Shown: in pieces, positions 8,896 through 17,075 of the stretch
Layout of the letters: each line of letters opens with the position of its first letter
How positions within the stretch are numbered: position 1 is the first letter of the stretch
NCBI RefSeq assembly: GCF_004343725.1
Contig: NZ_PTQW01000013.1
Span: 62,001-126,000 of the forward strand
Direction of reading: 5' to 3'
Source: Treponema sp. J25
GTDB lineage: Bacteria > Spirochaetota > Spirochaetia > Treponematales > Breznakiellaceae
DNA length: 64,000 nucleotides
Program-made: the position numbers and the translations under genes
Notes under the pieces: model-generated
Seen by the model: only the letters and a program-made list of their open reading frames with translations
The model's database searches: none
What the model was told of the DNA's origin: nothing

Positions 8896-10302
8896 ATGGC
8901 TAGTATCGATAATAAACCCGTCAAGTCTATCCGGGTTGTTTTAGAAGAATCGGAAATGCCCCGCCAGTGGTACAATTTAGCCGCCGACTTTAAGACGCCC
9001 CTTTTACCGCCCCTCGGTCCAGATGGGAAACCGGTAAAACCCGAGATGATGGCCGCCATTTTCCCCATGAACTTAATAGAACAGGAAATGTCAACCCAAC
9101 GCTGGATTGATATTCCTGAACCAGTTCTGGAGATCCTCGCCCGCTGGCGCCCCAGTCCCCTGCATCGCGCGGTTGCCCTAGAACGGGCTTTGGGCACCCC
9201 TGCGCGGATTTATTTTAAGAACGAAAGCGTATCCCCTGCGGGAAGCCACAAACCAAACACTGCCGTCGCCCAGGCCTACTATAACAAAGTGGCCGGAGTA
9301 AAGCGGCTTACCACTGAAACAGGGGCAGGGCAATGGGGAAGCGCCCTTTCTTTTGCCTGTTCCCTTATGGGGCTGGAATGTAAGGTATACATGGTAAAGG
9401 TAAGTTTTGAACAAAAACCCTTCCGAAAGCTTATGATGCAAACCTGGGGCGGAGTCTGCGTTCCCAGTCCTAGTCCTTTTACCGAAGCAGGTCGGGCCGT
9501 ATTAGCCAAAGACCCCAATTGTCCTGGTTCCCTCGCCATTGCTATCAGTGAAGCCGTAGAAGAAGCGGTAAGCGACAAAAGCGGCTCTACCAAGTATGCC
9601 CTCGGATCGGTTTTAAACCACGTGATGCTCCATCAGACCATCATTGGGCAGGAAGCTAAAAAACAACTGGCCAAGATCGGGGAACGCACACCAGACACGG
9701 TCATCGCCTGCGTGGGTGGGGGATCCAACTTTGCGGGGCTAGCTTTTCCTTTTGTCAAGGATAAGATAGAAGGAGCTAATATCAATATTATTGCCGTAGA
9801 ACCCGCCTCGTGTCCCAGCCTAACAAAGGGCGTTTTCGCCTACGATCTTGGAGACATGTCAGGCATGACACCCCTTCTCCCGATGCATACCCTGGGGCAC
9901 GAATTTATCGCCCCCGCCATCCACGCTGGAGGGCTCCGATATCATGGGATGGCCCCCTTAGTTTCTAAGGCGGTCCTCGAAGGCCTCGTAGAAGCCCGGG
10001 CGGTCCATCAGCTTGAATGCTATCAGGCCGCAGTAACCTTCGCTCGAACGGAGGGAATTATTGCCGCCCCAGAATCGAGCCATGCCATTGCCATGGCAAT
10101 TCGGGAAGCCCTTAAAGCCAAAGAGGAAGGGAAAGAACGGGTAATCCTTTTTAACCTTTCTGGACATGGCCTCATGGACTTAGCAGGATACGACAAGTAT
10201 TTGAGCGGCCAATTACAGGATTATGAGTTTACCAACGAAGAATTACAGGAATCCCTGAAGTGTATAGCAGGATTCCCTAAACCAGAAGAGGTACGACTGT
10301 AG
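8896..10302 (+). CDS. trpB: Tryptophan synthase beta chain, TrpB2 type
   Basis: The protein of 468 residues has the PLP lysine in [14 protein letters not shown], a glycine-rich phosphate-binding loop CVGGGSNF, and the conserved RPSPL substrate loop region. Length, the N-terminal extension before RPSPL and the sequence around HETGAG-equivalent [10 protein letters not shown] mark it as TrpB2 rather than TrpB1. It should catalyse condensation of indole with serine. TrpB2 enzymes often work without TrpA, and no trpA or other trp gene is nearby. The start is at 8896, with AGGAGGA 6 nt upstream; the frame is open further upstream to 8743 but without a site. The TrmH gene follows after 9 bp, suggesting cotranscription. 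Confidence 0.9.
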   Translation: MASIDNKPVKSIRVVLEESEMPRQWYNLAADFKTPLLPPLGPDGKPVKPEMMAAIFPMNLIEQEMSTQRWIDIPEPVLEILARWRPSPLHRAVALERALGTPARIYFKNESVSPAGSHKPNTAVAQAYYNKVAGVKRLTTETGAGQWGSALSFACSLMGLECKVYMVKVSFEQKPFRKLMMQTWGGVCVPSPSPFTEAGRAVLAKDPNCPGSLAIAISEAVEEAVSDKSGSTKYALGSVLNHVMLHQTIIGQEAKKQLAKIGERTPDTVIACVGGGSNFAGLAFPFVKDKIEGANINIIAVEPASCPSLTKGVFAYDLGDMSGMTPLLPMHTLGHEFIAPAIHAGGLRYHGMAPLVSKAVLEGLVEARAVHQLECYQAAVTFARTEGIIAAPESSHAIAMAIREALKAKEEGKERVILFNLSGHGLMDLAGYDKYLSGQLQDYEFTNEELQESLKCIAGFPKPEEVRL

Positions 10303-10311
10303 GAGCAGGGG

Positions 10312-11154
10312 ATGCCCTCATCACCCTATGAGGGTATCGCCAGGCCCGGAGGAGAACAGCCTTTCTCCCTTCCTGACCGGGATCTGCGACGGGAAGGGCT
10401 TCTTGTCGCAGAGGGACGACTCCTGGTAGAACGGGTTTTGGAACGATACCAAAGGGACAGGGCCCCCAGAGAATGGGGACCTATTGCTTTGTATTGCATC
10501 CCCTCCGCAGAAGAGGAGGCTCGGCGGCTGGTGTCGCGGCAGGGGATTCCCCCTCAGGCGTGCCCGATTATTGTCCTTTCTGAACAAGAGCTCAGCACAG
10601 CCACAGGCTACCCCTTTCATCGGGGAATGCTCCTTTTGGCCCGGCGGCCCGCTATTGCCTCCCTTGAAACGGAAAGAGATCTCCCTCCACAGGCCCAGCG
10701 TCTGGTATACCTGCCGCATACCATTGATGCGGAAAATCTCGGTACCATAGCCCGCACCGCCGCTGCCCTGGGATGGGATGGCCTTTTACTGGGCCCCTCA
10801 GGAGCAGATCCTCTGGGCCGCCGGGCCCTCCGTTGCTCCATGGGGGCAACCCTTGTCCTTCCCATCTGGTATGTATCGGAGCCTTCAAGACTTTCTTTCT
10901 TTAGTCAAGCGGACTGGTCCATAATCGGCGCATCCCTTGAAGAAGGAGCCCTTCTTCCTTCAGACCTACAAGGGTTACCTCGCCTTATCCTTGTACTGGG
11001 GAACGAACGCCATGGACTACCGCCCGATATCCGGTCCCTTTGTCAGGGGGTAGTCGCTATTCCCCAGAAACGGACCCTTCTAGAGGGAATAGGCTCCCTT
11101 AATGTAGCGGCTGCCGCAGCAATTCTCCTGTGGGAAGGAATCAAAAAAGAGTAA
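10312..11154 (+). CDS. TrmH-family (SpoU) RNA 2'-O-methyltransferase
   Basis: The 280-residue protein has an N-terminal substrate-binding region (EGRLLVERVLER) and a C-terminal SpoU domain with the three motifs: motif 1 around ENLGTIARTAAALG (N and R conserved), motif 2 LILVLGNERHGLP, and motif 3 IPQKRTLLEGIGSLNVAAAAAILLWE. These form the trefoil knot that binds S-adenosylmethionine; the enzyme methylates a ribose 2'-OH in tRNA or rRNA. The target nucleotide cannot be assigned. It sits 9 bp after trpB and faces the minus-strand YbjN-like gene; the hairpin between them is described separately. Confidence 0.88.
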   Translation: MPSSPYEGIARPGGEQPFSLPDRDLRREGLLVAEGRLLVERVLERYQRDRAPREWGPIALYCIPSAEEEARRLVSRQGIPPQACPIIVLSEQELSTATGYPFHRGMLLLARRPAIASLETERDLPPQAQRLVYLPHTIDAENLGTIARTAAALGWDGLLLGPSGADPLGRRALRCSMGATLVLPIWYVSEPSRLSFFSQADWSIIGASLEEGALLPSDLQGLPRLILVLGNERHGLPPDIRSLCQGVVAIPQKRTLLEGIGSLNVAAAAAILLWEGIKKE

Positions 11155-11186
11155 AAATTCAGAAAAGAGGAACTTTACAGTTCCTC
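11155..11186 (-). terminator. Terminator for the parAB/response regulator/YbjN operon
   Basis: GAGGAACT and AGTTCCTC (11167-11186) form a perfect 8-bp stem with a 4-nt loop. Read on the minus strand it is followed by TTTTCTGAATTTTT, giving a U-rich tail for the minus operon. It may also slow plus-strand readthrough from the TrmH gene. Confidence 0.65.
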
Positions 11187-11202
11187 GATTACGGAGATTT
11201 GA

Positions 11203-11655
11203 TTAATAAATAAATTCACTCCGCCAACTTACAAACACATCCCGGCAAATTTTTATGAAACTCCGTAGCCGTTCCTGGGTTACCCCTCCGGTTAAACACA
11301 GATCCGACTCCAGACAGAGGGCATCTTCATCATCAATATACGAACGGGAAAATTTATGGTCCCGGTTCCAGGCGTTTACCTCTTCCACTGAAACATCTAC
11401 ATCACTAAAAGCCACATAAAAAAGAATTACCGTATTATCATCTTCTAAAAAGAGGTACGTTTTATACCCGTCCTGTTTCCAGAGGATATCTCCATCCTCA
11501 TCAAGCTGGACCGCATACCCTTCATTTTTCATGAAGTCCATAAGCTGTTCTTTAGTGGTACTCGAAATTATCGAGCCATACTTGGTACTCTGAGCCACTA
11601 CCAAACTAAGAGAAAACACAGCCATCAATACCACCATCACCCACCGCTTATTCAT
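11203..11655 (-). CDS. Exported YbjN-domain protein
   Basis: The protein of 150 residues has a clear signal peptide (RWVMVVLMAVFSLSLVVA, cleavage near AQS). The remaining 125 residues resemble the YbjN domain: an N-terminal helix with NEGYAV, a strand with DGDILWKQDG, the conserved EEVNAWNRDHKFSRSY and a C-terminal helix starting GGVTQERL. YbjN domains share the fold of type III secretion chaperones and are of unknown biochemical function. GGAGGA precedes the ATG. It is the last gene of the minus operon parA-parB-response regulator-YbjN, 55 bp after the regulator. Confidence 0.72.
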   Translation of the reverse strand: MNKRWVMVVLMAVFSLSLVVAQSTKYGSIISSTTKEQLMDFMKNEGYAVQLDEDGDILWKQDGYKTYLFLEDDNTVILFYVAFSDVDVSVEEVNAWNRDHKFSRSYIDDEDALCLESDLCLTGGVTQERLRSFIKICRDVFVSWRSEFIY

Positions 11656-11710
11656 TTTCTCTCCTCCATCCTACGTTGATTAAACAAGAAGATTCTTGTT
11701 TGATTAAATT

Positions 11711-12088
11711 TTAATTGCAGGTACCCCGCAATGCAACTTCTACGGCTTTAAGAAGTTCTTCTACCGTAAACGGCTTAGATAAAATACAGTGGGCCCCAAA
11801 CTGGAGAGCCAGGTGTTTAAAAGGACTCGTATCGGTTCGGACCTTCCCTGACATAATAATAACCGGGATACCTGGGTGTTTTTCTTTGAGTTCCATAAGG
11901 AACTCCATGCCCCCCTGACCCGGAAGAATGATATCCAGCAAAATAAGATCTATTGGTTGAGTTTCAAGAATATGATAGGCCTCGGAGGTTGTCTGAGCCC
12001 GATAGGTGGTGTAATTTTTTTTAGCTAAAATAGCCTCTACCACTTCTAAAATAGTGGTATCGTCATCTATAACCAGTACGGAACTCAT
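11711..12088 (-). CDS. Single-domain response regulator (CheY-like)
   Basis: The 125-residue protein is a bare receiver domain. Acidic pocket D8-D9-D10, phospho-acceptor D52 in LILLDIILPG, Ser80 in IIMSGK (the switch Thr/Ser) and K105 in LSKPF are all present. There is no output domain, so it must act by protein-protein contact. GGAGGAGGG lies 4 nt upstream of the ATG. It lies 22 bp downstream of parB in the same direction, which is unusual: the operon suggests, but does not prove, a link between a phosphorelay and chromosome segregation. Confidence 0.9.
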   Translation of the reverse strand: MSSVLVIDDDTTILEVVEAILAKKNYTTYRAQTTSEAYHILETQPIDLILLDIILPGQGGMEFLMELKEKHPGIPVIIMSGKVRTDTSPFKHLALQFGAHCILSKPFTVEELLKAVEVALRGTCN

Positions 12089-12110
12089 GAAGCCCTCCTC
12101 CTGCGGTTGT

Positions 12111-13034
12111 TCACCGACGGCCCTGGGTAAAAATATATAGCAATCGTTCCAGATCTTCCATCGAATAATATTCTATTTTAACAGCACCTCTTTTTAGATC
12201 TCCCTGAATAGAGACCTTCGTCCCTAAAGCATCAATAAGTCGTTGCTCTATAGCAGCAAGCTCGGGATCCCGGGATTGTCCTTCTTGTTTTTTTCCCGCC
12301 GTTCCGGAAAGATTTTTGGGCTGTGCCGCTCTGCTCCCCCGGTTTAACTCCTGGGCAAGTCTTTCTGCCTCCCGCACCGAAAGGCCCTTTTCCACTATTT
12401 TTTCATAGAGGACCCGCTGATCCGCAGGATTGATTACCGAAAGGATCGCCCGACCGTGACCGCTGGTCAGAACCCCTGTGGCAAGAGCCTGTTGCATATC
12501 CTCCGGCAATTTGAGGAGCCGCAACGCATTGGCCACGGTGGAACGATTCTTACCAACCCGGTTTGCAACCTCATCCTGAGAAAGCCCCGTTATTTCCATC
12601 AGTTTTTTGTACGCCAGGGCTTCTTCAATAGGGTTAAGATCCGAACGCTGAACATTTTCTACCAGGGCAACTTCAAGGCGTCGTTCATCAGAGTAATTTC
12701 TGACAATCACCGGGACATCCCGCAGCCCCACAAGGCGGGCAGCCCGTAAGCGCCGCTCACCGGCCACGAGGAGATAGTTTCCCTCAGGGGTTTGCTCTAC
12801 AATCAGGGGCTGGATAATGCCGTGTTCCCGGATGGAAGCCGCCAGTTCCTGCAACGCTTCTTCATCAAACACCTTTCGAGGCTGGCCAGGATTCGCCTGT
12901 ATTTTTTCTATCGGGACGCGAACTTCACCGCCCTCACCAGTAAGGGACCGGGATACACCTGTCTCTTGTTTTGGCTCTTCTTCCAAAGCCAACAGGGCAT
13001 CGAGCCCTTTCCCCAGACCATGCTTAACAGCCAC
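12111..13034 (-). CDS. parB: Chromosome-partitioning protein ParB (Spo0J)
   Basis: The 307-residue protein begins KHGLGKGLDALLA (the ParA-interacting N-terminus), followed by the ParB/Srx-type CTPase domain with IQANPGQPRK and LLVAGERRLRAARLVG (the GERR CTP-binding motif), a helix-turn-helix region (LSQDEVANRVGKNRSTVANALR) and a C-terminal dimerisation segment. ParB loads at parS sites as a CTP-dependent sliding clamp. Two perfect parS sites are at 53942 and 54052, about 40 kb away. It overlaps the 3' end of parA by 11 bp. Confidence 0.95.
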   Translation of the reverse strand: MAVKHGLGKGLDALLALEEEPKQETGVSRSLTGEGGEVRVPIEKIQANPGQPRKVFDEEALQELAASIREHGIIQPLIVEQTPEGNYLLVAGERRLRAARLVGLRDVPVIVRNYSDERRLEVALVENVQRSDLNPIEEALAYKKLMEITGLSQDEVANRVGKNRSTVANALRLLKLPEDMQQALATGVLTSGHGRAILSVINPADQRVLYEKIVEKGLSVREAERLAQELNRGSRAAQPKNLSGTAGKKQEGQSRDPELAAIEQRLIDALGTKVSIQGDLKRGAVKIEYYSMEDLERLLYIFTQGRR

Positions 13035-13782
13035 GGGCCAGTACCTCCTCGGCTAAACTTTTATAACTGCGGGCACCCACACACAGGGCATCATACTGGG
13101 AAATCGGGAGCCCATGGGAGGGGGCCTCCGACAATCGGACATTCCGGGGAATAATGGTCCTGAAAACGCGATCCTTAAAATAACCCGTCACCTGTTTTAC
13201 TACATCCTGGGCCAATTTTGTTCGAGAGTCATACATCGTAAAAAAGATACCCCCAATTTCAAGGTGAGGGTTAATGGATTTCTGGATCCGCTTAATAGTC
13301 TGCAAAAGCAGAGAGAGCCCTTCGAGGGCAAAATATTCACACTGAAGGGGGATAAGTACCGAATCGGCGGCAACCATTCCATTCAGGGTAAGAATACCCA
13401 GCGAAGGAGGGCAATCGATCAAAATGAAATCATACTTTTCCCGCACCGGCTCCAGGGCTCGTTTTAAGAAAAAGTCCCGCCCTTCCTGATCCACCAGTTC
13501 AATGGCCGCCCCAGAAAGATTAATAGAAGAAGGGATCACATACAAATTTCGGACAATGGTTTCCTGAATCACCTGGTCAATAGGAGCGGTCCCCGAAATA
13601 AGTTCATACACACCGGGCTTGGATCCATCAGCCCCGATGCCACTCGTCAGATTCGCCTGAGAATCAAAATCCACGAGGAGCACCCTTTTCTCTGCCTCCG
13701 CAAGATAGGCCCCAATATTGATAGCCGAGGTCGTTTTCCCAACGCCCCCTTTTTGATTCACAAATACGTAGGTCTTTCCCAT
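13024..13782 (-). CDS. parA: Chromosome-partitioning ATPase ParA (Soj)
   Basis: A deviant Walker A motif KGGVGKTT is at residues 10-17, then LLVDFDSQAN and FILIDCPPSLG, as expected for a 252-residue chromosomal ParA/Soj without an N-terminal DNA-binding extension. It binds the nucleoid non-specifically as an ATP dimer and is stimulated by ParB. The ATG at 13782 is preferred over one at 13806: its product starts right at the first beta strand. An extended -10 element (TGATATACT, 13793-13801) ends 10 nt before this ATG, predicting a very short leader. It is the first gene of the minus operon. Confidence 0.95.
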   Translation of the reverse strand: MGKTYVFVNQKGGVGKTTSAINIGAYLAEAEKRVLLVDFDSQANLTSGIGADGSKPGVYELISGTAPIDQVIQETIVRNLYVIPSSINLSGAAIELVDQEGRDFFLKRALEPVREKYDFILIDCPPSLGILTLNGMVAADSVLIPLQCEYFALEGLSLLLQTIKRIQKSINPHLEIGGIFFTMYDSRTKLAQDVVKQVTGYFKDRVFRTIIPRNVRLSEAPSHGLPISQYDALCVGARSYKSLAEEVLARGC

Positions 13783-13792
13783 TATGGCCTTA

Positions 13793-13801
13793 AGTATATC
13801 A
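13793..13801 (-). promoter_or_regulatory. Extended -10 promoter of parA operon
   Basis: On the minus strand the sequence TGATATACT gives a TGN extension plus a 5/6 match to TATAAT. No good -35 is visible. The predicted start lies about 3 nt upstream of the parA ATG. Confidence 0.5.
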
Positions 13802-13869
13802 TACAAATACCATCCAATGCTATTGAATTACTCTAGACATGCGGGTATTCTTTGAAAGAGGAAAGGAGC

Positions 13870-14388
13870 ATGATACACGCTATAGGAAATAAAAGGCCCC
13901 ACATAGCAGAAGATGTGTTTATCGCCTGGAATGCGGAAGTGGCGGGAGAGGTATCCCTTGGAGCGGGAGCCTCAGTATGGTTCTCCGCCACCCTGCGGGG
14001 AGATATCGCCCCAATCATCGTAGGAGAAGGGAGCAACATTCAGGACGGAAGTACCATTCATGTGGATACAAACATTCCCTGCATTATTGGGAAGGGCGTT
14101 ACCATTGGACATGGGTGTATTCTTCATTCGTGCACGATTGAAGACGGTTCTCTTATTGGTATGGGATCGATTATCCTGAACGGCGCAAAAATAGGGCCCC
14201 AGTCTATGGTGGGAGCTGGCGCCCTGGTTACCCCAGGGAAAGAGTTCCCCCCTCGGTCCTTAATTCTTGGGGCCCCCGCAAAGGTCGTACGGGAATTATC
14301 GGAAGAAGAAATAGCAAACATCCAGGAAAATGCCCGTCACTACCAAGAGCTGGCCCAAGAGGCAAAACATTCGTACACAGAAATTTGA
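13870..14388 (+). CDS. Gamma-carbonic-anhydrase-like left-handed beta-helix protein
   Basis: GAAAGGAG lies 1-2 nt before the ATG at 13870. The 172-residue product is built from hexapeptide repeats (left-handed beta-helix): the signature regions are NIQDGSTIHVD, GHGCILHSC and GAGALVTPGKEFPP. The histidine ligands of Zn/Fe in gamma-class carbonic anhydrases have equivalents in IHVD, IGHGC and LHSC. Family members (YrdA/PaaY/Cam-like) include true carbonic anhydrases and proteins with no proven activity. It starts the plus-strand run leading into the DRTGG/PHP module, 7 bp before the first DRTGG gene. Confidence 0.85.
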   Translation: MIHAIGNKRPHIAEDVFIAWNAEVAGEVSLGAGASVWFSATLRGDIAPIIVGEGSNIQDGSTIHVDTNIPCIIGKGVTIGHGCILHSCTIEDGSLIGMGSIILNGAKIGPQSMVGAGALVTPGKEFPPRSLILGAPAKVVRELSEEEIANIQENARHYQELAQEAKHSYTEI

Positions 14389-14395
14389 GGTTTCC

Positions 14396-14752
14396 ATGAA
14401 GCTTGGAGATATAGTAGAACACTTACCCGCCCACGTGGTATATCGGTGCAGCCGATTCAACGAAATAGAAATTGAACATGTTGTCGCGAGCGACCTCATG
14501 AGTGATGTCCTGGTTCTGGACTACGATAATATTCTCCTCGTTACATCCCTCGCAAGCGAACAGACTATGCGGACCGCCGATATCATCGGGGCCCGGGGAG
14601 TTTTGCTCGTGAATGATAAGAATCCCCAGCCTGCCATGAAGAAACTGGCCGAAGAACAGGATATCACCCTTCTTTCCACCCCCCTTTCAATGTTCGAAGC
14701 TTGCTGTAGCCTCGGGAAACTCATGGGAGGAGCCTGGTATGACAAACATTAA
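14396..14752 (+). CDS. DRTGG-domain protein (first copy)
   Basis: The start is placed at 14396, preceded by TGAGG; the frame is open further upstream inside the previous gene but without initiation signals. The 118-residue protein opens MKLGDIVEHL and contains the ASDLMSDVLV motif also present as TSDLLSDVMA in the second copy at 16599. This is the small DRTGG domain found alone or with CBS domains, proposed to bind a small ligand; its function is not established. It overlaps the HAD gene by 14 bp, so the operon is tightly coupled. In other anaerobes such proteins are encoded next to [FeFe] hydrogenase genes. Confidence 0.75.
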   Translation: MKLGDIVEHLPAHVVYRCSRFNEIEIEHVVASDLMSDVLVLDYDNILLVTSLASEQTMRTADIIGARGVLLVNDKNPQPAMKKLAEEQDITLLSTPLSMFEACCSLGKLMGGAWYDKH

Positions 14753-15674
14753 ACTCATCGCCTTAGATCTGGATGATACCCTTTTGCGAGAGGACCTTAC
14801 GATTTCTCACTATAGCCGGAGTGTCATAAAACAGCTCGAAAAGCGGGGTGTGACGGTAGTGCTTGCCTCAGGCCGTTCGCCTCAAGCCCTCCAAAAATAT
14901 GCCCATTTCCTGGAAATGAATAAACGGCCAGGGTATCTCATTTGCAACAATGGAACCACGGTTACAGAAAGCCACACGGGGAACATCGTGTATCAGGTGC
15001 TGCTCCCCTTAGAACCGGCTCTTAAGGTGTACGATCTCGTCGATGCCGAGGGCCTGCCGATTCAGATTTACGAAGATGATGTTATTTTTGTCTCCCGCCG
15101 CAATGAGTACGCCGATCAGGATGTAAAACTCACGGGACTGCGACAGGTGGTGGTTCAAAATTTCCGCTCCCTCCTTGCGCAAGGGGCCACCAAGATGGTT
15201 ATCCCTGGAGATCCCATGTTGCTTAAACCCTTAGAAATAATTTTAAAAACCTATCTGGGAGATGAGGTTACCATTTTTACCAGTAAGCCCTATTTTCTGG
15301 AAATTCTCCCGCCCTGCAGCGGAAAAGGGGAAGCCCTCGCTATAGTAGCCCAGCGCATGGGACTTAGTCCCCATGAGGTAATGGCCTTTGGGGATTCTAT
15401 GAACGACGAATCCATGCTCCGGTGGGCCACCTATGGGGTGGCAATGAAAAATAGTCAGCCCGCTATTCTGGAACTGGCTCCCTACGTTACCGAATTCACC
15501 AATGAAGAAGATGGGGTAGCGCGGTTTCTAGAAAAACATCTTCTTCGGAAGGAGCCCCTTCTCCCTTCCATCTCACAGAGGAACAGGGGTCCCATCGTGA
15601 CGGCGGAGGGGCAGATTTCATCACCAAGGCGCCCGCAGCCTTCTACTCAGGAGGATAATCCCCATGCAGGATGA
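14739..15674 (+). CDS. Cof-type HAD-superfamily hydrolase
   Basis: The motifs are LIALDLDDTLL (catalytic Asp pair, residues 8-18), VLASGRSPQ (motif II), a Lys in KGEALAIVAQRMG (motif III) and MAFGDSMNDESML (motif IV). A C2B-type cap domain lies between motifs II and III. These features define the Cof/YbiV subfamily of cytoplasmic sugar-phosphate or nucleotide phosphatases. The 35-residue Pro/Arg/Ser-rich tail after the HAD fold is an unusual extension without recognisable motif. It overlaps the flanking genes by 14 bp and 11 bp, which places a phosphatase inside the DRTGG/CBS/PHP operon. Confidence 0.9.
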   Translation: MTNIKLIALDLDDTLLREDLTISHYSRSVIKQLEKRGVTVVLASGRSPQALQKYAHFLEMNKRPGYLICNNGTTVTESHTGNIVYQVLLPLEPALKVYDLVDAEGLPIQIYEDDVIFVSRRNEYADQDVKLTGLRQVVVQNFRSLLAQGATKMVIPGDPMLLKPLEIILKTYLGDEVTIFTSKPYFLEILPPCSGKGEALAIVAQRMGLSPHEVMAFGDSMNDESMLRWATYGVAMKNSQPAILELAPYVTEFTNEEDGVARFLEKHLLRKEPLLPSISQRNRGPIVTAEGQISSPRRPQPSTQEDNPHAG

Positions 15675-16602
15675 TATCCCCATCAACACGGTGGATTCCC
15701 CTTCGGTAGTACTGGAGCTTATTTTCAAATTAAAAATAAAGGATGTCATGACCACCGCCCTCATTACCGCAAAAAAAGAGGACACCCTGCGGCACATTCA
15801 AGCCTTGATGCGGGAAAACTACATTACCGGTGTTCCTATCGCAGATGACCGACGACTTTTAGGTATTGTCTCCATAGACGACATCGTGACGGCCCTCGAC
15901 AAAGGCTACATTGATGACCGGGCCGAAAATCGGATGACCCGAAACGTGATTGTCCTCGAGGATGACATGCCCCTTTCCTTTGCTATTTCATACCTCAATA
16001 AATACCGATACGGTCGTTTCCCGGTGTTAAATAAAAACCGAGAGCTGGTCGGTATTATCACTTCAAAGGATGTGATCCGGGCTTTGTTAGTGGAAATGAA
16101 CCGGGAGGTCCTCAGGCTTGAAAAAATTCACAAACAGGAAAATAAGGGGCCTTCTACCGCAAAAGAACTGACCTTTCCTACCACCCGTTACGACTTTGAA
16201 CGGGCAGGCCATGCCTCTACCGAAATTAAAAAGGCTCTGAAACAGCTGAACCTGGATCCCAAAATCATTCGCCGCATCGCCATTGCAAGTTATGAACTTG
16301 AAATAAATCAGGTGGTTCACTCCTATGGTGGCACCATCTCCTGTTCCATCCTTCCCGACCGGGTAATCATCACCGCCACCGATACGGGACCGGGAATCGA
16401 AAATATCGAACTGGCATTGCAGGAAGGCTGGTCCACCGCCAACGAATGGATCCGGTCCCTTGGGTTTGGGGCGGGCATGGGCCTGGCAAATACCAAGCGG
16501 GTCTCCGATGAATTTTCGATCCAATCTACCGTAGGAGAAGGAACCACCGTTGTTTCGGTGGTATATTTAAATTCCCATAAAAACGATGAGGACCCATTAT
16601 GA
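15664..16602 (+). CDS. CBS-pair protein with RsbW-like ATPase domain
   Basis: Residues about 25-150 contain two CBS repeats (KDVMTTALITAKKEDTL and RMTRNVIVLEDDMPL), a Bateman module that usually senses adenine nucleotides. Residues about 180-312 form a GHKL/HATPase domain of the anti-sigma/RsbT type: N-box-like ASYELEINQVVH, G1 DTGPGIE and a glycine-rich lid GFGAGMGLANTKRVSD. Such ATPases phosphorylate or sequester a protein partner. The same gene type accompanies [FeFe] hydrogenase subunits in Clostridia and Thermotogae. It lies between the HAD gene and the second DRTGG gene, overlapping both. Confidence 0.85.
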   Translation: MQDDIPINTVDSPSVVLELIFKLKIKDVMTTALITAKKEDTLRHIQALMRENYITGVPIADDRRLLGIVSIDDIVTALDKGYIDDRAENRMTRNVIVLEDDMPLSFAISYLNKYRYGRFPVLNKNRELVGIITSKDVIRALLVEMNREVLRLEKIHKQENKGPSTAKELTFPTTRYDFERAGHASTEIKKALKQLNLDPKIIRRIAIASYELEINQVVHSYGGTISCSILPDRVIITATDTGPGIENIELALQEGWSTANEWIRSLGFGAGMGLANTKRVSDEFSIQSTVGEGTTVVSVVYLNSHKNDEDPL

Positions 16603-16943
16603 ACATCCGTGACATTGTAGAACCCCTCGGCGCTACCATAGTGCAAGGCCAGTTTGAAGATCGGAATATACAGGGGGCTTATACATCGGACCTTTTATCT
16701 GATGTGATGGCCAACGCCAAGGAAGGGGGAGCCCTCATTACCATCCAGGCCCATAAAAATACGGTAGCCGTGGCAAGCCTCGTAAACATCTCGGTAATTA
16801 TCGTCTGCAATAACCGTCCCATCCCCGAAGACATGATAGAAGCCGCCCGGGAAGAGGGGATAGCCATTCTTCAAACAAAGGAAAATCAATTTATTACTTC
16901 TGGGCGCTTGTATACCTTACTGGGACTCCATGAAAAGAACTAA
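16599..16943 (+). CDS. DRTGG-domain protein (second copy)
   Basis: The 114-residue paralogue of the protein at 14396 has MNIRDIVEPL at the start and TSDLLSDVMANA in the middle, followed by an alternating hydrophobic beta-alpha-beta stretch. It overlaps the CBS/ATPase gene by 4 bp (ATGA). The two copies differ enough that they are unlikely to be a recent duplication. The role is unknown; the operon suggests a nucleotide- or redox-responsive regulatory complex. Confidence 0.75.
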   Translation: MNIRDIVEPLGATIVQGQFEDRNIQGAYTSDLLSDVMANAKEGGALITIQAHKNTVAVASLVNISVIIVCNNRPIPEDMIEAAREEGIAILQTKENQFITSGRLYTLLGLHEKN

Positions 16944-17075
16944 AGCAAAAGGGGAAGAAGGCCCAGAATTGAGGGCCGCCTTCACAAAGCTGGCTTTCCG
17001 GTCGTCGGGGCACTGACGTAAGGATTGGGCCAGCCCTCGTTTCTGGACATACAGTGCTGATATTAAGGATGTACC

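Noticed and set aside
16944-17075. Third copy of the 42-bp repeat family
   Set aside because: AAAGCTGGCTTTCC resembles the start of a unit, but the CTRRYRRYCAG core is not complete and no period can be shown.
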